Below, piece by piece: positions 33,392 through 44,092 of a stretch of 64,000 nt of DNA (position 1 is the first letter of the stretch; each line of letters starts with the position of its first letter). Position numbers and translations under genes: made by a program. Source of the stretch: Zygaena filipendulae (lineage: Eukaryota > Arthropoda > Insecta > Lepidoptera > Zygaenidae); the NCBI GenBank assembly GCA_907165275.2, contig OU015659.1:11884501-11948500 (forward strand), in the 5' to 3' direction. The notes under the pieces were generated by a model, which saw nothing but the letters and a program-made list of their open reading frames with translations, had not been told where the DNA came from and searched no databases.

Positions 33392-34171
33392 CTAATTGTA
33401 TTGTAATAATATTATTTTAGTTTTAGGCTTTCAATACCAGTAAATTATAAAACATGTTGTCAAATATAAATATTTCCTATAATTCGTTTCATTGCATTCT
33501 TATCTTCAAAAAAAAGCTGGCAACAAATAACAAATCTGGTGGAATCCCATAATTTGATTTTCAAATTAAAACGTATGAAAAACATCACAAAGAAAGACAA
33601 AAATAGTACATTATTTTCATACCTACCTGTAAATGGTTTGTATGCAGTATGTAAATGACGAAAAATATGCTGTTTTGATCTTTTTCAGTACCTAACTGCT
33701 AATGATGTTTTTCGACTTCACATGACAGTACCTCTGATTATCCCTTCTTGAAATAATAACCGAGAAAGTATATTTAAAATAATATGTAGTATAAGTATTG
33801 AACTAATTCGCAGTGGTTGGTGCGTTCGAATCACACACCGCAAAGCATGAATTCAGATCCAAACATGGCGTTTAAGCTGTTGATAAAGGAAAATATTGCA
33901 AGGAAACAAATCATGCATGACATTAGGGTACTATATTGTTTCTTCAACTTCAACATGAAAATCTGTCGCCAAGCACCCAACGATCTGTTCCGGCACCCTC
34001 AATTGAAAGCCAGTTCTCATTCCATGCTATCTTATCTTATCTTAGTTAATGGGGTAAGCCAATAAGGCCTCGGTACTTCGACCCTTGGGATCAGAGAAAA
34101 CTGAGGAACGGAATCGTCATTACACTTGATCAGCCAATCCTAACTAGTATCCCCATGCTGTCAACCTCCCT

Positions 34172-34330
34172 CTACTCCCTGAAGACCTCTTCGGCGAAGG
34201 CTAGTGTGCACCGAAGGGGTAGGAACCTAAAGTCCTCTGGTTCTGAGTAAGCCATCCCCAGAATACGTTTACGAGCCATGGCCTCGCACTCGCACATGAG
34301 ATGTGCCATTGTTTCCACCTCTACGCCGCT
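34172..34330 (-). pseudogene. LINE ORF C-terminal fragment
   Basis: On the minus strand the frame reads EVETMAHLMCECEAMARKRI, LGMAYSEPEDFRFL, then AFAEEVFRE and TAG. E..AHLMCEC.A...R resembles the end of the RNase H/Cys region in Jockey/R1-type LINEs. Truncated; 33400-34165 shows only small repeat pieces such as GTGGTTGGTGCGTTCGAATC near 33812. Confidence 0.45.
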
Positions 34331-34682
34331 AAAGTTCCAGGCTAGGTGTGGTCACTTGACATCAGGTGAGCTGTGGTCAAACACCTAGCCTGCTAAAGTG
34401 CTAACAATAAAAAAGGCTAATTTGTGGTTAAATCAACACCAATTTAGCTCTCGGTGCCGAACACATTGACCCGTCATCGCTTGTCGTTCAAATATTAGCG
34501 GAATCGATGACGTCATTCCGACGTAACCATTCCAATCAGCTTTATTTTGGGTGAAAATAGTGAACCTAGCGCACACACTCCGAAATAGGTTGAACCGTAC
34601 TCGACTATTAACCGTTATTAATCCTTTCAGCAGTTTTTTTTGAAGGCTTAACTTATTAAGACTACAAAAAAAAACTATTATT

Positions 34683-34884
34683 AAATCCTACCAATATTAT
34701 AAATGTGAAAGTGTGGAGGTTTCGATGTTTGTTACTCAATCACGCAAAAACGGCTGACCGAATTGGAATGAAATTTGGCACGCACGTTGTCAGGGGTACA
34801 GAGAAAGAGATAATGTACTTTTTACCCCGGAATTTCCGCGGGAACTCCGAAATTGGCGCGAGTGAAACCGCGGGGCACAGCTAG
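34683..34884 (+). repeat. Helitron-like copy, near full length
   Basis: ATCCTACCAATATTATAAAT, CGTTGTCAGGGGTACAGAGA, GGAATTTCCGCGGGAACTCC, GAGTGAAACCGCGGGGCACA then CTAG and T. 34885-35265 has no supported feature. Confidence 0.78.
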
Positions 34885-35267
34885 TTTAATATAAATATAA
34901 AGTCAGTGCAGTTGTAATACATATTACCTTTCGGGTCCCAGCAGCACGTTTTTCTTAGATCGTGATATTAATGGGATGGCGGTGAAACAGTGGTCAGGCA
35001 GCATCAAAAATACTTTAAGTACACATTTTTATCACTTGTTGAACTTTTTTTTCTGCTGCAATAAGCTTCAAAAGCTTCAAATGCTGTCAAAGGCGAATTC
35101 ATACATCATATTTGCAATGCTGGCTGTACATGCTATAATGTCAACATGGACAGTAAACGTGGTCATTCTCGACCTAGGATCAAACCGGTTGTGATAGAGG
35201 TAGAAACAGCATCAAACGCAGCGACCGCTAGTCTTTTAATATTATTATAGAAGTATATGTAGATAAA

Positions 35268-35600
35268 TGGGGATGTTGACTACTTTTGAAAATCAAAATT
35301 CTAATTAGTCCGTCAGTTCTAATTAGACACGTATTTTTTGCTTTTTCAAATAAATTAAAATATACAGAGATAAAGCGCATTAAAGTTTAGGGTGAGGGGG
35401 TCGTGACGTCACTAACCGCTAAAACCACCATACAAACTGTCCGTCAAGTGACGTCACGCGAAATTTCAACTCAACGTATCGCATTATTTTTTGATTACGT
35501 AAAAAAAGAAAAAATACGTGTCAAATATTTCTATATTTCAATATTTCTATTTATTAATCTACAAGACGGACTAAAAAAAAACTAGGTAACATGCCCATTC
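35268..35600 (+). mobile_element. MITE-A copy
   Basis: ATGGGGATGTTGACTACTTT to GTAACATGCCCATT; both palindromes intact near 35405 and 35450. A short tandem duplication TTTCTATATTTCAATATTTC lies near its right end. 35600-35890 holds a GC-richer stretch of unknown nature. Confidence 0.85.
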
Positions 35601-35891
35601 AGCTGTCTTTCACAACATCCGCAGTGCTATCATAATATCGCAAATTTTACCCGGCATGATTCCGGTGAAAATTTAGTTTCAACACATATTTTTGAGATTG
35701 GACCTTTATTCAGTGAGCGACTGTTAGTTGGATGGCGCACCGGAAATGAAGGGGTCCAGCCTTCGCTTGCTTCCGGTCGAACGCTGTTAGCGACGCCCGA
35801 CTCCCACTCGGGTTTTCACGATTGTTTCCACTTAAAAAGGGGGTACAGTGGTTTTTTGTAAGACCACACTTACTTTATTAGATACATAAGC

Positions 35892-35965
35892 ACTAGTGGT
35901 TCCCCCGCGGTTTCAGCCGCGGTAATTTCGAGGTTCCCGCGGGAATTCCAAGATAAAAAGCACCC
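35892..35965 (-). repeat. Helitron-like fragment
   Basis: CTAGTGGTTCCCCCGCGGTT, GAGGTTCCCGCGGGAATTCC, only the hairpin end. Confidence 0.65.
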
Positions 35966-36083
35966 AATGAATTATCATACACAGCGAGCCTTTTAAACCT
36001 TATAAGGTTTGACTTTGAACGTCACTTCTGCACATATGTTGTACGACTGTTCAAACTGACGCGGCTGCGATATCATAGTATTT

Positions 36084-36458
36084 TATACAACGTGTTAATG
36101 AATTGACTGAAAACTAGAAAGTAGTTTGTTCAGAATCGACTTCCGAATCGATTGTACCATATTGTAATATAGGTACCAATATTTTTTCATTTTTACTAGC
36201 CCATGTCAAAATTATTTATAATACAATATTTGGCGCGTACGCCGCGCCGCCTGCAGTAAAAAAGTCGGTCATTTACACGTATAGGCGCGGGCGTAGGCGG
36301 GGCTTGAAATTTCGTAGATAGGTCACCTCCAAACTAATGTTGAATACCTTTTAGACTATTAATTTTTTCGACATAATTTATATTTTAATCATATTATTGT
36401 TTATTTTTTTTAAATGGGGTGTATCAGGTTTTTAGTTAATTTATTAACACGTTGTATA
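36084..36458 (-). mobile_element. TIR family X, copy 2
   Basis: TATACAACGTGTTAATGAAT left and ATTAACACGTTGTATA right; the centre is inverted relative to the copy at 31916-32259 (TATAATACAATATTTGGCGC, then TAGATAGGTCACCTCCAAAC). Confidence 0.78.
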
Positions 36459-36519
36459 ATTATATATTTTTTTAAAGAGCGTGTAAGTAAAAACAGTTCC
36501 CATGTTGATGTTATTGTAG

Positions 36520-36630
36520 ACTCAACTGTGCATCAACGGTGAAAGGTATTTGGATAAAGTTGGCATACAGTACATTGGGCAATGCAGTGCCCCTGCCAAA
36601 TCGAACAAAAACAAAAAACCAAAGGCATAG
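36520..36630 (+). CDS. Candidate alternative terminal exon
   Basis: After ATGTTATTGTAG a frame with coding-like codon use reads TQLCINGERYLDKVGIQYIG, QCSAPAKSNKNKKPKA and TAG. It starts in phase 0, matching the ends of PDZ exons 3 and 4 but not exon 6 (phase 2). It could be an alternative 3' exon of the PDZ gene or of an unknown gene. The acceptor has a weak pyrimidine tract. Confidence 0.3.
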   Translation, partial: TQLCINGERYLDKVGIQYIGQCSAPAKSNKNKKPKA

Positions 36631-36862
36631 CCGTATTATGCTTTTCTCGAAGCTCTTCAGGATGTTTTTAACCTCCCTATTCTTACTGCGTTGTGGATGA
36701 AGGTAGAACTCTGAATTTTCAGTGACTAAGAGCGCATAGAACTAGTTAGGTAGGGACAGATTCTGAATTTGAGCTTGTATTTTAAGAAGCATGGCAAGTC
36801 AAAGTTCCTTAAACGCTTATTGCACTTTAGAGTTTGTTAGAACAGTAAGTTGGTTCCAATTA

Positions 36863-36985
36863 AGGATCAGTGAGTGAGAGAGAGAGAGCGAATGATCACA
36901 CTACATTGAAATGTATCCTAGAACATTCGATTTAGGGTACAATTTAGTGTACTGTGATCTCTCTCTCGCTTACTAATCCTAAATT
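36863..36985. repeat. Imperfect inverted repeat with (GA)n
   Basis: AAGGATCAGTGAGTGAGAGA on the left pairs with TCTCTCTCGCTTACTAATCC on the right. 36635-36860 and 36990-37375 show nothing recognised. Confidence 0.5.
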
Positions 36986-37377
36986 GTATCCGATTTAGAT
37001 TCCCTAAATTTGAAGTAGTGTAACAAGCCCATTAATTTTCTAATCGGCCCGGTCACATAACAATTACTCGATTATCTATTTATAGATAGGTAGCTACTAT
37101 ATATTTTTAAACCTTCTAACGCGCTTCTCGTATTCCTAAACTTTCCAACGCAACAATTTAATCATCAATCATGAAAATTTTCCTTATACAGTAATTAAAT
37201 TTCCGTTATTTACGTATATTTATTGTACCTACAACTCTGTAAGTCCGGAGTCATTAATCTTGCCCGAACTGTATTAATTTGAACGTTAAGGGGAGTTGGA
37301 AACATTTTAATCGCTAACGACATTGGATACTATGATACATAACTTACAAAGTACTAAAGCACAAACACTGGTAGTGC

Positions 37378-37603
37378 TTATCGAAGCTAAAATGACGCGC
37401 CCCTCCATCGGGCCTACGCACACGCACAATCGTTAAAATATCGATACGACACATACAAATCTGGTCTTGCCATTCGTCCTCATTTGCCGCACAGTGTCGC
37501 CGCACTCGCACTATTAAAGAGATATTATCAATACATGATATCGCACATCTAAAACTGCTTATTGAGTAGTGGGGCGTGCCATTTTAGTTTAGATAAGCTC
37601 TAC
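37378..37603. mobile_element. TIR element, about 225 bp
   Basis: GCTTATCGAAGCTAAAATGA, CGCGCCCCTCC on the left is matched by GTGGGGCGTGCCATTTTAGT, TTAGATAAGC on the right. Non-coding. Confidence 0.65.
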
Positions 37604-37683
37604 TTATCTGATTAAGGATGATCTATGTAAGGAAAAACCTCGATAGAGATGTCGTGGCCACATCTGAGAATTGGTCAATTCAT

Positions 37684-37721
37684 GATGTGGCCGACCATTT
37701 CATGAAATGGTCGGGCACATC
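37684..37721. repeat. 38-bp near-perfect palindrome
   Basis: GATGTGGCCGACCATTTCAT followed by its near-complement GAAATGGTCGGGCACATC. Confidence 0.7.
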
Positions 37722-37752
37722 GTGAGCTGATTTACAAGTAGTGTCCCTTCAG

Positions 37753-38394
37753 TAGGGCTGCCATCCGTCTAGGTATCCCCGGATTATTTTAGTTTAGAGG
37801 GCGTCCGGGGAGCGTCCGGGCGGGGTTTCATTTGTAGTCCGGGTTTGAATTTTTGTAGTTTTTGGGCGCCGCTAAGCGCACGCGCCAAATGAGTAGGTAT
37901 AATTTTTTGTTGAATTTATGTTATACAACTAAAAGAATTTCCTGTTTTGTTGCTTTTAAGAAGACCATGTTTAGTTTTTAAGAGATATTTTATGTTCAAA
38001 ATATCGCTGCTGATGGAAATTTTAAGAAGGTAATTACATATTACTGTATGAAAAGAGTAAAAACGCGTACTGGAATGGTCTCTCTCATAATATTTGTTTT
38101 GTTGACGGAGTAGGTATGTTTTGTTTGATTAAAATAATAATAATTTAAGACTGTCAAAAGTATTCTACTGTTTTGAAAAGGTTTCCCCAACTGAAACTCT
38201 GTTTTGTCACTGATTACCATGAAAGATGACTGAATTTTATCAAAAGTTTGTTAGAAAATATTATTTGCAGTATTTTTTATTATACTGACCAAATAATAAA
38301 AAAAAACGGTTGTTGCGTCCGGGTTTTGAATTACAAAATCCGGGGATTATACGCTGTTTGGCCTGGTTGCCAAATTTTAGAGATGGCAGCCCTA
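37753..38394 (+). mobile_element. hAT-type element with 8-bp target duplication
   Basis: TIRs TAGGGCTGCCATC and GATGGCAGCCCTA enclose 642 bp with the subterminal text TCCGGG repeated near both ends. CCCTTCAG is duplicated at 37745-37752 and 38395-38402; an 8-bp duplication is the hAT hallmark. No transposase is encoded. A truncated relative lies at 61012-61367. The duplication matches a splice-acceptor sequence. Confidence 0.82.
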
Positions 38395-38402
38395 CCCTTC
38401 AG

Positions 38403-38546
38403 GTGCAAGTTGCGCGAGCCGAGCGAGCGCGAGCGTGCCGCAGTATCTGCCAGCGATGCGCCAAAGGTCAGTCAGTAGGCAGGAAGGGGTACGAAGACGA
38501 GTGCGACTTGATACCCTTCGACTTTCCCCTTTTCGCGTTTGATTAA
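38403..38546 (+). CDS. Candidate terminal exon next to hAT insertion
   Basis: Right after CCCTTCAG a frame reads VQVARAERARACRSICQRC, GRKGYEDECDLIPFDFPLF, AFD and TAA at 38544; ATTAAA overlaps the stop. GC content and codon use differ from the flanks. In phase 2, which would follow PDZ exon 6 if it were spliced at 33335, it would instead read CKLREPSERERAAVSASDAP, KVSQ and stop at 38478. Which frame, and whether it belongs to the PDZ gene, cannot be settled here. Confidence 0.35.
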   Translation: MQVARAERARACRSICQRCAKGQSVGRKGYEDECDLIPFDFPLFAFD

Positions 38547-38825
38547 ATAATACAAAAGCATACAAAGTCTCCTTTAATGTTTGACAAACAACAAAAATAT
38601 TTATACTTACAATTATTACATTTAACACATTTATATTTTAACACAATTTTACTATAACAATATGGAATTTTGGCCTTTATTTTTAATACCTTGTGTTTTT
38701 AAGTTTAATTTAAAAATTTCTTTAATTTACTAAAAGAGGATATTGCTATGACTCTTTTTTTTTCATATACTGCATAATTATTATACTAATTTTGAGGGTA
38801 TAGGATGTAAGTAAACCCTTTTAAA

Positions 38826-38994
38826 TCCTTACTTACATTATAAACGCGAAAGTTTGGATATATGGATGTTTGTTATGAATGAATCTTAATGAAACTTTAC
38901 AATAATATAAGCTCATATATAGGGCACTTTTTACCCCGGAATTCCCTCAGGAACTCCGAAGTTACCGCGGGTGAAACCGCGGGGAATGGCTAGT
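38826..38994 (+). repeat. Helitron-like copy
   Basis: ATCCTTACTTACATTATAAA to GCGGGTGAAACCGCGGGGAA then TGGCTAG and T. The hairpin is intact. 38550-38820 contains only AT-rich sequence. Confidence 0.75.
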
Positions 38995-39004
38995 ATACTT
39001 AATC

Positions 39005-39260
39005 ATAATAATAATAATAATAATAATAATCCACTTCACAACACACAGATCTACTTGATCCCACACTAAGCTATAAGCTTGTGTCGTGGAAACCAAGCAA
39101 ACGTGGTATATACTACATAGAATTACTTATATATTATATATACACGCCCAGACTGGAAAATGGAACCTTGTGTTCATCACACAAAGTCCACCCCCACCGG
39201 GAATCGAACCCGGAACCTCTTGTTTAGCGGGCAGGCATGGTGACCATTGCGCCAGTCAGT
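39005..39260 (-). mobile_element. tRNA-derived SINE
   Basis: On the minus strand: A box ACTGGCGCAATGGTCACC, B box GGTTCCGGGTTCGATTCCCG, a body ending TAGATCTGTGTGTTGTGAAG and a (TTA)n tail (39005-39030). About 240 bp. Confidence 0.85.
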
Positions 39261-39321
39261 TTATTTGGCAATAATAACAATAATTATACTGGACTACACT
39301 TTTGAAAATTAATTATACCAA

Positions 39322-39440
39322 AAACTAGTTGTCCCCCGTGGTTTCACCCGCGGTGATTTCGGAGTTCCCGCGGGAATCCCAGAATAAACTATACGTATAC
39401 CTTCCTCTTGAATCACTCTATCTAGTAAAAACCGGATCAA
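39322..39440 (-). repeat. Helitron-like copy, truncated
   Basis: CTAGTTGTCCCCCGTGGTTT, GGTGATTTCGGAGTTCCCGC, TTGAATCACTCTATCTAG. 39445-39865 holds nothing else I can name. Confidence 0.68.
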
Positions 39441-39869
39441 AATCCGTCACAATACAGACGAAATGAAAACGCAGCCTCTTTTTTGAAGTTGTTTCAAGAA
39501 ATAATCTACAACACTTTATTAGATACAATAATGATAATACAATAAAATACGAAAAACTGGAGAACTGGACGGATATTATAAACAAGACGTATTAATCTCG
39601 CAGACGGAAAATTGACAACCTCCACTTTATTGAAGTAAATTAAAAAAAACAATCTCCCGTAATGGCAGAACGGATTTTTATGAAATTTAATTGCTATCTA
39701 CTTTAAGTCCTTTACAGCAGTCAAACTAGCGTGCTATAATAATTGCTATAATAATAAAATACAATATCATTTCAAAAAAACCTCTAGGAGGATAAAATTA
39801 TGCAGTATAAACATAACCCCAAGAACTTAGAACAAAAAGTGATAAAAAAGCCGCATTTTAGTAGTTATC

Positions 39870-39995
39870 AAGTTTATGAAATGTTTTATGAATCACGTTA
39901 CCAGGGTTACAGAATACGACAGAAGATACTTTAAACCCAGAACGCCCGCGGAAGCTCTTAAATTAACGCGAGTAAGCTCGCGAGGAGCCGCTAGT
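39870..39995 (+). repeat. Helitron-like fragment, diverged
   Basis: GAATCACGTTACCAGGGTTA, AACGCCCGCGGAAGCTCTTA, then GAGCCGCTAG. Confidence 0.55.
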
Positions 39996-40094
39996 AGTTA
40001 AAATATAAATCGTATTTGGGACGGCTGTCTCGGATGTGGTTCGGAGTCAACTTTGCAACAATGAGTTCTCTATAAATGGAGTCACTCGAAGTAG

Positions 40095-40253
40095 CTAGTA
40101 ATCGTTATGGCAAGCTATCCGAACGGGCGTGGCTTCGTTTGGCTCACAACTCGACGCTAAGTCCCGATGCTTTCTTCTGTAATAGCAGAGGAGGATCAGC
40201 GAAGCGATCAGACAGATGAGTATAAAGAATATCAGCATGAACAGGAAATATAT
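40095..40253 (-). CDS. Membrane microprotein exon 2
   Basis: Acceptor AACTTTCCTTCCAG, pyrimidine-rich. It starts directly with the membrane segment and ends at TAG 40095-40097 after RIACHNDY. Confidence 0.72.
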   Translation of the reverse strand: MYFLFMLIFFILICLIASLILLCYYRRKHRDLASSCEPNEATPVRIACHNDY

Positions 40254-41991
40254 CTGGAAGGAAAGTTTTTGAAACGTTTAAGTGTTTTTGCTGTGTGGAC
40301 GGTGGACCAAAACTCCCCCCAGTAGGTCATCTATAGTCTATACTAATATTATACAGAGGTAAAGTTTGTGTGTTGTGAGTTTGTGACGTTGTAGGGGGTG
40401 TAACGAGGCGGCTATATGCCACTCGTTATGATATCCCTCTTTTCTAATACTTTTTATTTATTTTTTTATAATCTGTTCTTTTTATTTAAAAAAAAAAAAC
40501 ACTTTTTGACGGAACTAGACTGGATACAAATTTTAACAATACAAAAGCTCTAATTTACTAAATTTATCTTTTATTATTTTTATTTGAGCTTCTTTTTTCT
40601 TTAAATAAAAAGAACAGATTATAAAAAATAAATAAAAAGTATTAGAAAAGAGGTGGGATATCATAACGAGTGGCATATAGCCGCCTCGTTACAAGGGTAA
40701 TTCTCTGGATCTACTGAGCGGGTTTTGGAAATTCATTGACTTATAGGAAGCTACGGTAGTCCTGAGTGATATAGAGTACTTTTTATCCCGAAATTCCCAC
40801 GGAAACCCCGAAATTGGCGCGTGTGAAACCGAGGGGAACAGCTAGTATTTGATAAAAAACACTAAAAATTCTCTAATGGATCCAAACAGGGTATTAAAGT
40901 AGATGGAGGCATCAAATCTCTAATATTTATTTACCTACCGTTCAATTTACATACAATACCTATAAAGAAGGTAAGTTATATTATTTCTAACATCAACATT
41001 TGACTCGGAGAATGTTTGCCTGAGGCTATTTCAGTGTCGTTTGTTTATTTATTTATTTGTACCTACCTATTGCTTCGTAATACATCTTATAAAATCGTAT
41101 GTCATCTCATAAAATAAAATATAAGTATGTAGTTTAAACAAATAAACAAATTCGCTGCGCGCATGATCTGTCTGTGCATCCGTTTTGTCCATCAAATCTT
41201 TTAACGGACAATTTACAGAATTTCTTCCTGAATGCAGTTGGTATATTATTTACAATACGGAGTTCCCGAGGAAATAGTGAAATTCACGCGGGTAAAACTG
41301 CGGGAAACAGTCGTAGAATAGAGATTACAATAATTAATATAAGTCTGGACCAATTAATGCAAGTCTTTATCACACAATTAGCTGAATTATTAACATAAAA
41401 AAAAACAAATCCAATGAATAGGAGTACAAACAATACATAGCTGCTTCAACACGACCCTTGTCAAATGAACCAACCATGGACTGACGGCTTTAGAAAAACA
41501 GAAAAATACACGGTGACATCATCAGGCGAGAAAAACAAGATTATACGCATGCGCATAAGGAGTCCACAAACAAATTTTGTGTGCGAACGAAAAACAAAAG
41601 GACTAATTAAAAAGCTCACTCGTTAATTATGGCTGTATAGTAAAGAAATCTTTGCTCACAATTATTATAAAAAAAAAAACACAAAAAAAGTACAACGAAT
41701 GGAGATTTAAAAAAAGAATGTATCGTCTGCTTTACTTCTTTTAAAATACTTCGGAAAGCTTTGGGAAAGCTCTGTAACTTAAAAAATAAATAAGCAATGA
41801 CTTTTTTTTCTATTATTTATCAACAGTTTTCAGTTTAGTATAGGTACCTGAGTAAAATAATTATGATTGAACAATTAAATATAAAAATGTGCATAACTTA
41901 CTCCAAAATATGTGAAGAGCATGTGATACGGGGACATGGTGTCCATGTGGTGACCAAGGGAATACTGAGGGGAAGCGAGTTCCGCAGGCAT
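40095..41991 (-). CDS. Two-exon single-pass membrane microprotein, 82 aa
   Basis: Exons 41902-41991 and 40095-40253 on the minus strand join in phase 0. ATG at 41989-41991 has an in-frame TAA four codons upstream and a good context (GGCAAAATG). The product begins MPAELASPQYSLGHHMDTM and reaches FTYFG at the junction. A 25-residue hydrophobic segment follows, IYFLFMLIFFILICLIASLI plus LLCYY (31-55), then RRKHRD, a Cys/Glu/Asn-containing tail and NDY. There is no cleavable signal peptide; RRKHRD after the membrane segment predicts the C-terminus in the cytoplasm. I do not recognise the family. Further 5' exons could exist only if the upstream stop is spliced out. It is convergent with the candidate exon at 38403. 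Confidence 0.68.
40340..40846 (+). repeat. Helitron-like copy split by a foldback element
   Basis: TCTATACTAATATTATACAG at the start and GTGTGAAACCGAGGGGAACA then CTAG at the end. The middle is interrupted at 40399-40693. It lies in the intron of the membrane microprotein gene, oriented against it. Confidence 0.75.
40399..40693. mobile_element. Foldback TIR element nested in Helitron-like repeat
   Basis: Arms of about 95 nt: TGTAACGAGGCGGCTATATG at the left and CATATAGCCGCCTCGTTACA at the right, continuing inward through AAAGTATTAGAAAAGAGG. The arms are nearly identical, so it is recent. A poly(A) run lies near 40488. Confidence 0.8.
41257..41317 (+). repeat. Helitron-like 3' fragment
   Basis: GGAGTTCCCGAGGAAATAGT, CACGCGGGTAAAACTGCGGG. 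The other intron parts 40850-41250 and 41320-41895 show no recognised element. Confidence 0.5.
41902..41991 (-). CDS. Membrane microprotein exon 1
   Basis: ATG to TTTTGGA|GTAAGT, a consensus donor. 30 codons, with SPQYSLGHHMDTMSPYHMLF. Histidine- and methionine-rich. Confidence 0.65.
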
Positions 41992-42319
41992 TTTGCCAAC
42001 TTATCCCTTACAGACGGCGCCATGGTTTAGCATATACCTATTAATCGGGTCGTTCTCAGAACTTTTTTTCATATAATTTTCTTCCGTGAAGTTCTCATAT
42101 AAGTTAACCACCTTGGTATAGCGGGTGACAGCGTCGGCTTGTATACCGTAGGTTTTAGGTTCGGTCCGACAGGAAATGAATAATTTTGCACGCTTACGAC
42201 TGTCTGAACTTACGCTTTTCTGTATTCTAAAATTTAATAACATAGGTTTAGTAGTTAAAGCGTGAAAGCGCAACAAACAAACAATCTAACGCATAACAAA
42301 TTTATAATATGCCTATAGT

Positions 42320-42562
42320 GTAGCTTTTCCCCGCGGTTTCACCCGCGATAATTTCGAAGTTCCCGCGGAATAGTTCCATACAAACTTTACAACCCCTTTT
42401 CATCCCTTTGGGGGTTGAATTATAAAAAATCCTTTCTTATTGAATGCCTACGTCATACAAAGAACACACCCTCCAAGTTTCAGGTCTCTACGATCAGCGA
42501 TTTGGGCTGTGCGTTGATCCATCAGTCATTCAGGACAAAGCATTTTATATGTATAGATTAAG
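42320..42562 (-). repeat. Helitron-like variant
   Basis: GCTTTTCCCCGCGGTTTCAC, CGAAGTTCCCGCGGAATAGT, CCCTTTGGGGGTTGAA, CACCCTCCAAGTTTCAGGTC. Same subfamily as 16893-17205. 42000-42315 has only a short AACAAACAAAC piece near 42270. Confidence 0.68.
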
Positions 42563-42881
42563 GGTTCTAACAAAATGTTTTTGACAAAAGTTGGCCCGAA
42601 AGGGGCCACTACTCGTATGGTTTATATCGAAACCTCTATGTTAGCAACTTCCAACTTTTCAACGCCCGCTTTGACATATGAAGCGGTTGGTAACTCGCCT
42701 GACGCACATAAATATGTATACGTATATCTATGTCGCCGCCATGAAAATGTCGTGAACATGAATGGATCATACGAATCACATATGTAAACGTTACGTTTAT
42801 ATAATTTGTGAAACTTGTAACATGATTATCGGCTCGTATAATTTGAATCGTTTAAAAGTCCCATACCATAAGGTACTCAGC

Positions 42882-43791
42882 TAGGGTTGCAAGGTCCAGA
42901 AACACAAAAAGCGGAACTCGGCCAGCCGGGATTTTACCCTAAAAGCCGGACATACCTTTTTTAATAGGTAATCATAACCTTTTTAATGCCTCCACTACAT
43001 TATCGCTGAGTACAGACGAATCTATACTATAATAAAAGAGTAGAATCCGCGATTCTGTACATTGAATATTTTTAACAAAAGTTGACAGGGGGCGATAAAG
43101 AAGAGTAACCAACTACAAAAAAAAGTTTTTAAAATTCTTTTCTGTCTGTCTGTCTGATCGCGATAATCTCCGAATCTACTGAATGGATTCATGCGTTTTT
43201 CACAGGTAGATTAAGCTTAGCCTGGAGCTACATAAAGGCTTTGTTTCATTGACATCGGATGTCGGGAAAAAATGTTGTTGTATAAAAACCTTTCGCGTGG
43301 GTGAAACCGCGGGGCACAGCTAGTATATGAATATATTATGTATACGCGATCACGATAGTGTAGAGGACATTCTCGGCTGTACTCGCCGATCATCGTCTAT
43401 GATTGCCTGCGACCCGTAAATTGTCGGTTATTCGGCACGCATCAAAGGGAATCGCCTGTGGTTGCGTTGAGGTGTCCACATTATTGCCGATCACATGATC
43501 ACACGATCAACGATCATCGACGATAATGTAGTGCAAGCATAAAGTACGGACGTATGTTCTACAAGACAAACAGTTTTTATTAAAAGAAAAAAAAAAACAA
43601 GTATTTAACGAATTTTTTGCGAACAGCCCGCGGGGCCGTCGCAGCTTTATCTACTTGCGCTCGACTTTCGACTCGCGCGGAAGCCGGACATAAAGCCTAA
43701 CAAAAACCGGACGAGAAAAAATTTATTTGGCCGGACTGTGGACACGTCCGTAAAAGCTCAAGTCCGCTAAAGTCGGACACTGGCCATCCTA
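42882..43791 (+). mobile_element. hAT-type element with nested Helitron-like copy
   Basis: TAGGGTTGCAAGGTCCAG and CTGGCCATCCTA are the ends, CCGGACAT blocks recur near both. TACTCAGC is duplicated at 42874-42881 and 43792-43799, an 8-bp hAT-type duplication. A Helitron-like copy at 43023-43324 splits it. No transposase frame. Confidence 0.75.
43023..43324 (+). repeat. Helitron-like variant EE nested in hAT
   Basis: Inserted at A|T: TCTATACTATAATAAAAGAG at the 5' end, then GCGGGGCACAGCTAG and T at the 3' end. Contains TCTGTCTGTCTGTCTG. Confidence 0.78.
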
Positions 43792-43856
43792 TACTCAGCA
43801 GCTGTGCGTCACGGCATTCCAAAACTGGGTATGGATTTGCTGCGAGTTTATGACTT

Positions 43857-44005
43857 GTAGATCCCCCACGGTATCACGCGCGTTAATTGCGGAGTTCCTG
43901 TAGGAACTCTGGGATGAAAGTATCTTGGGTCACTCAGAAATACTGCAGCTTCCTATGAGCGAAATAATTTTTCAAATAGTTTAAGCAGGTTTTGAGTTTA
44001 TCCAC
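43857..44005 (-). repeat. Helitron-like fragment
   Basis: GTAGATCCCCCACGGTATCA, GCGGAGTTCCTGTAGGAACT, ATGAGCGAAATAATTTTTCA. Confidence 0.55.
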
Positions 44006-44092
44006 TACAAACAAACGTATAAAAAAAAATTCTGCACCTATAAAGTTTGCAACGGCCTAAATAAAACACAGTAAGCTAACGAAATTGTAATA

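Noticed and set aside
42575..42787. Plus-strand 70-codon frame
   Set aside because: Borders a Helitron-like copy, no splice or conservation signal, composition like the flanks.
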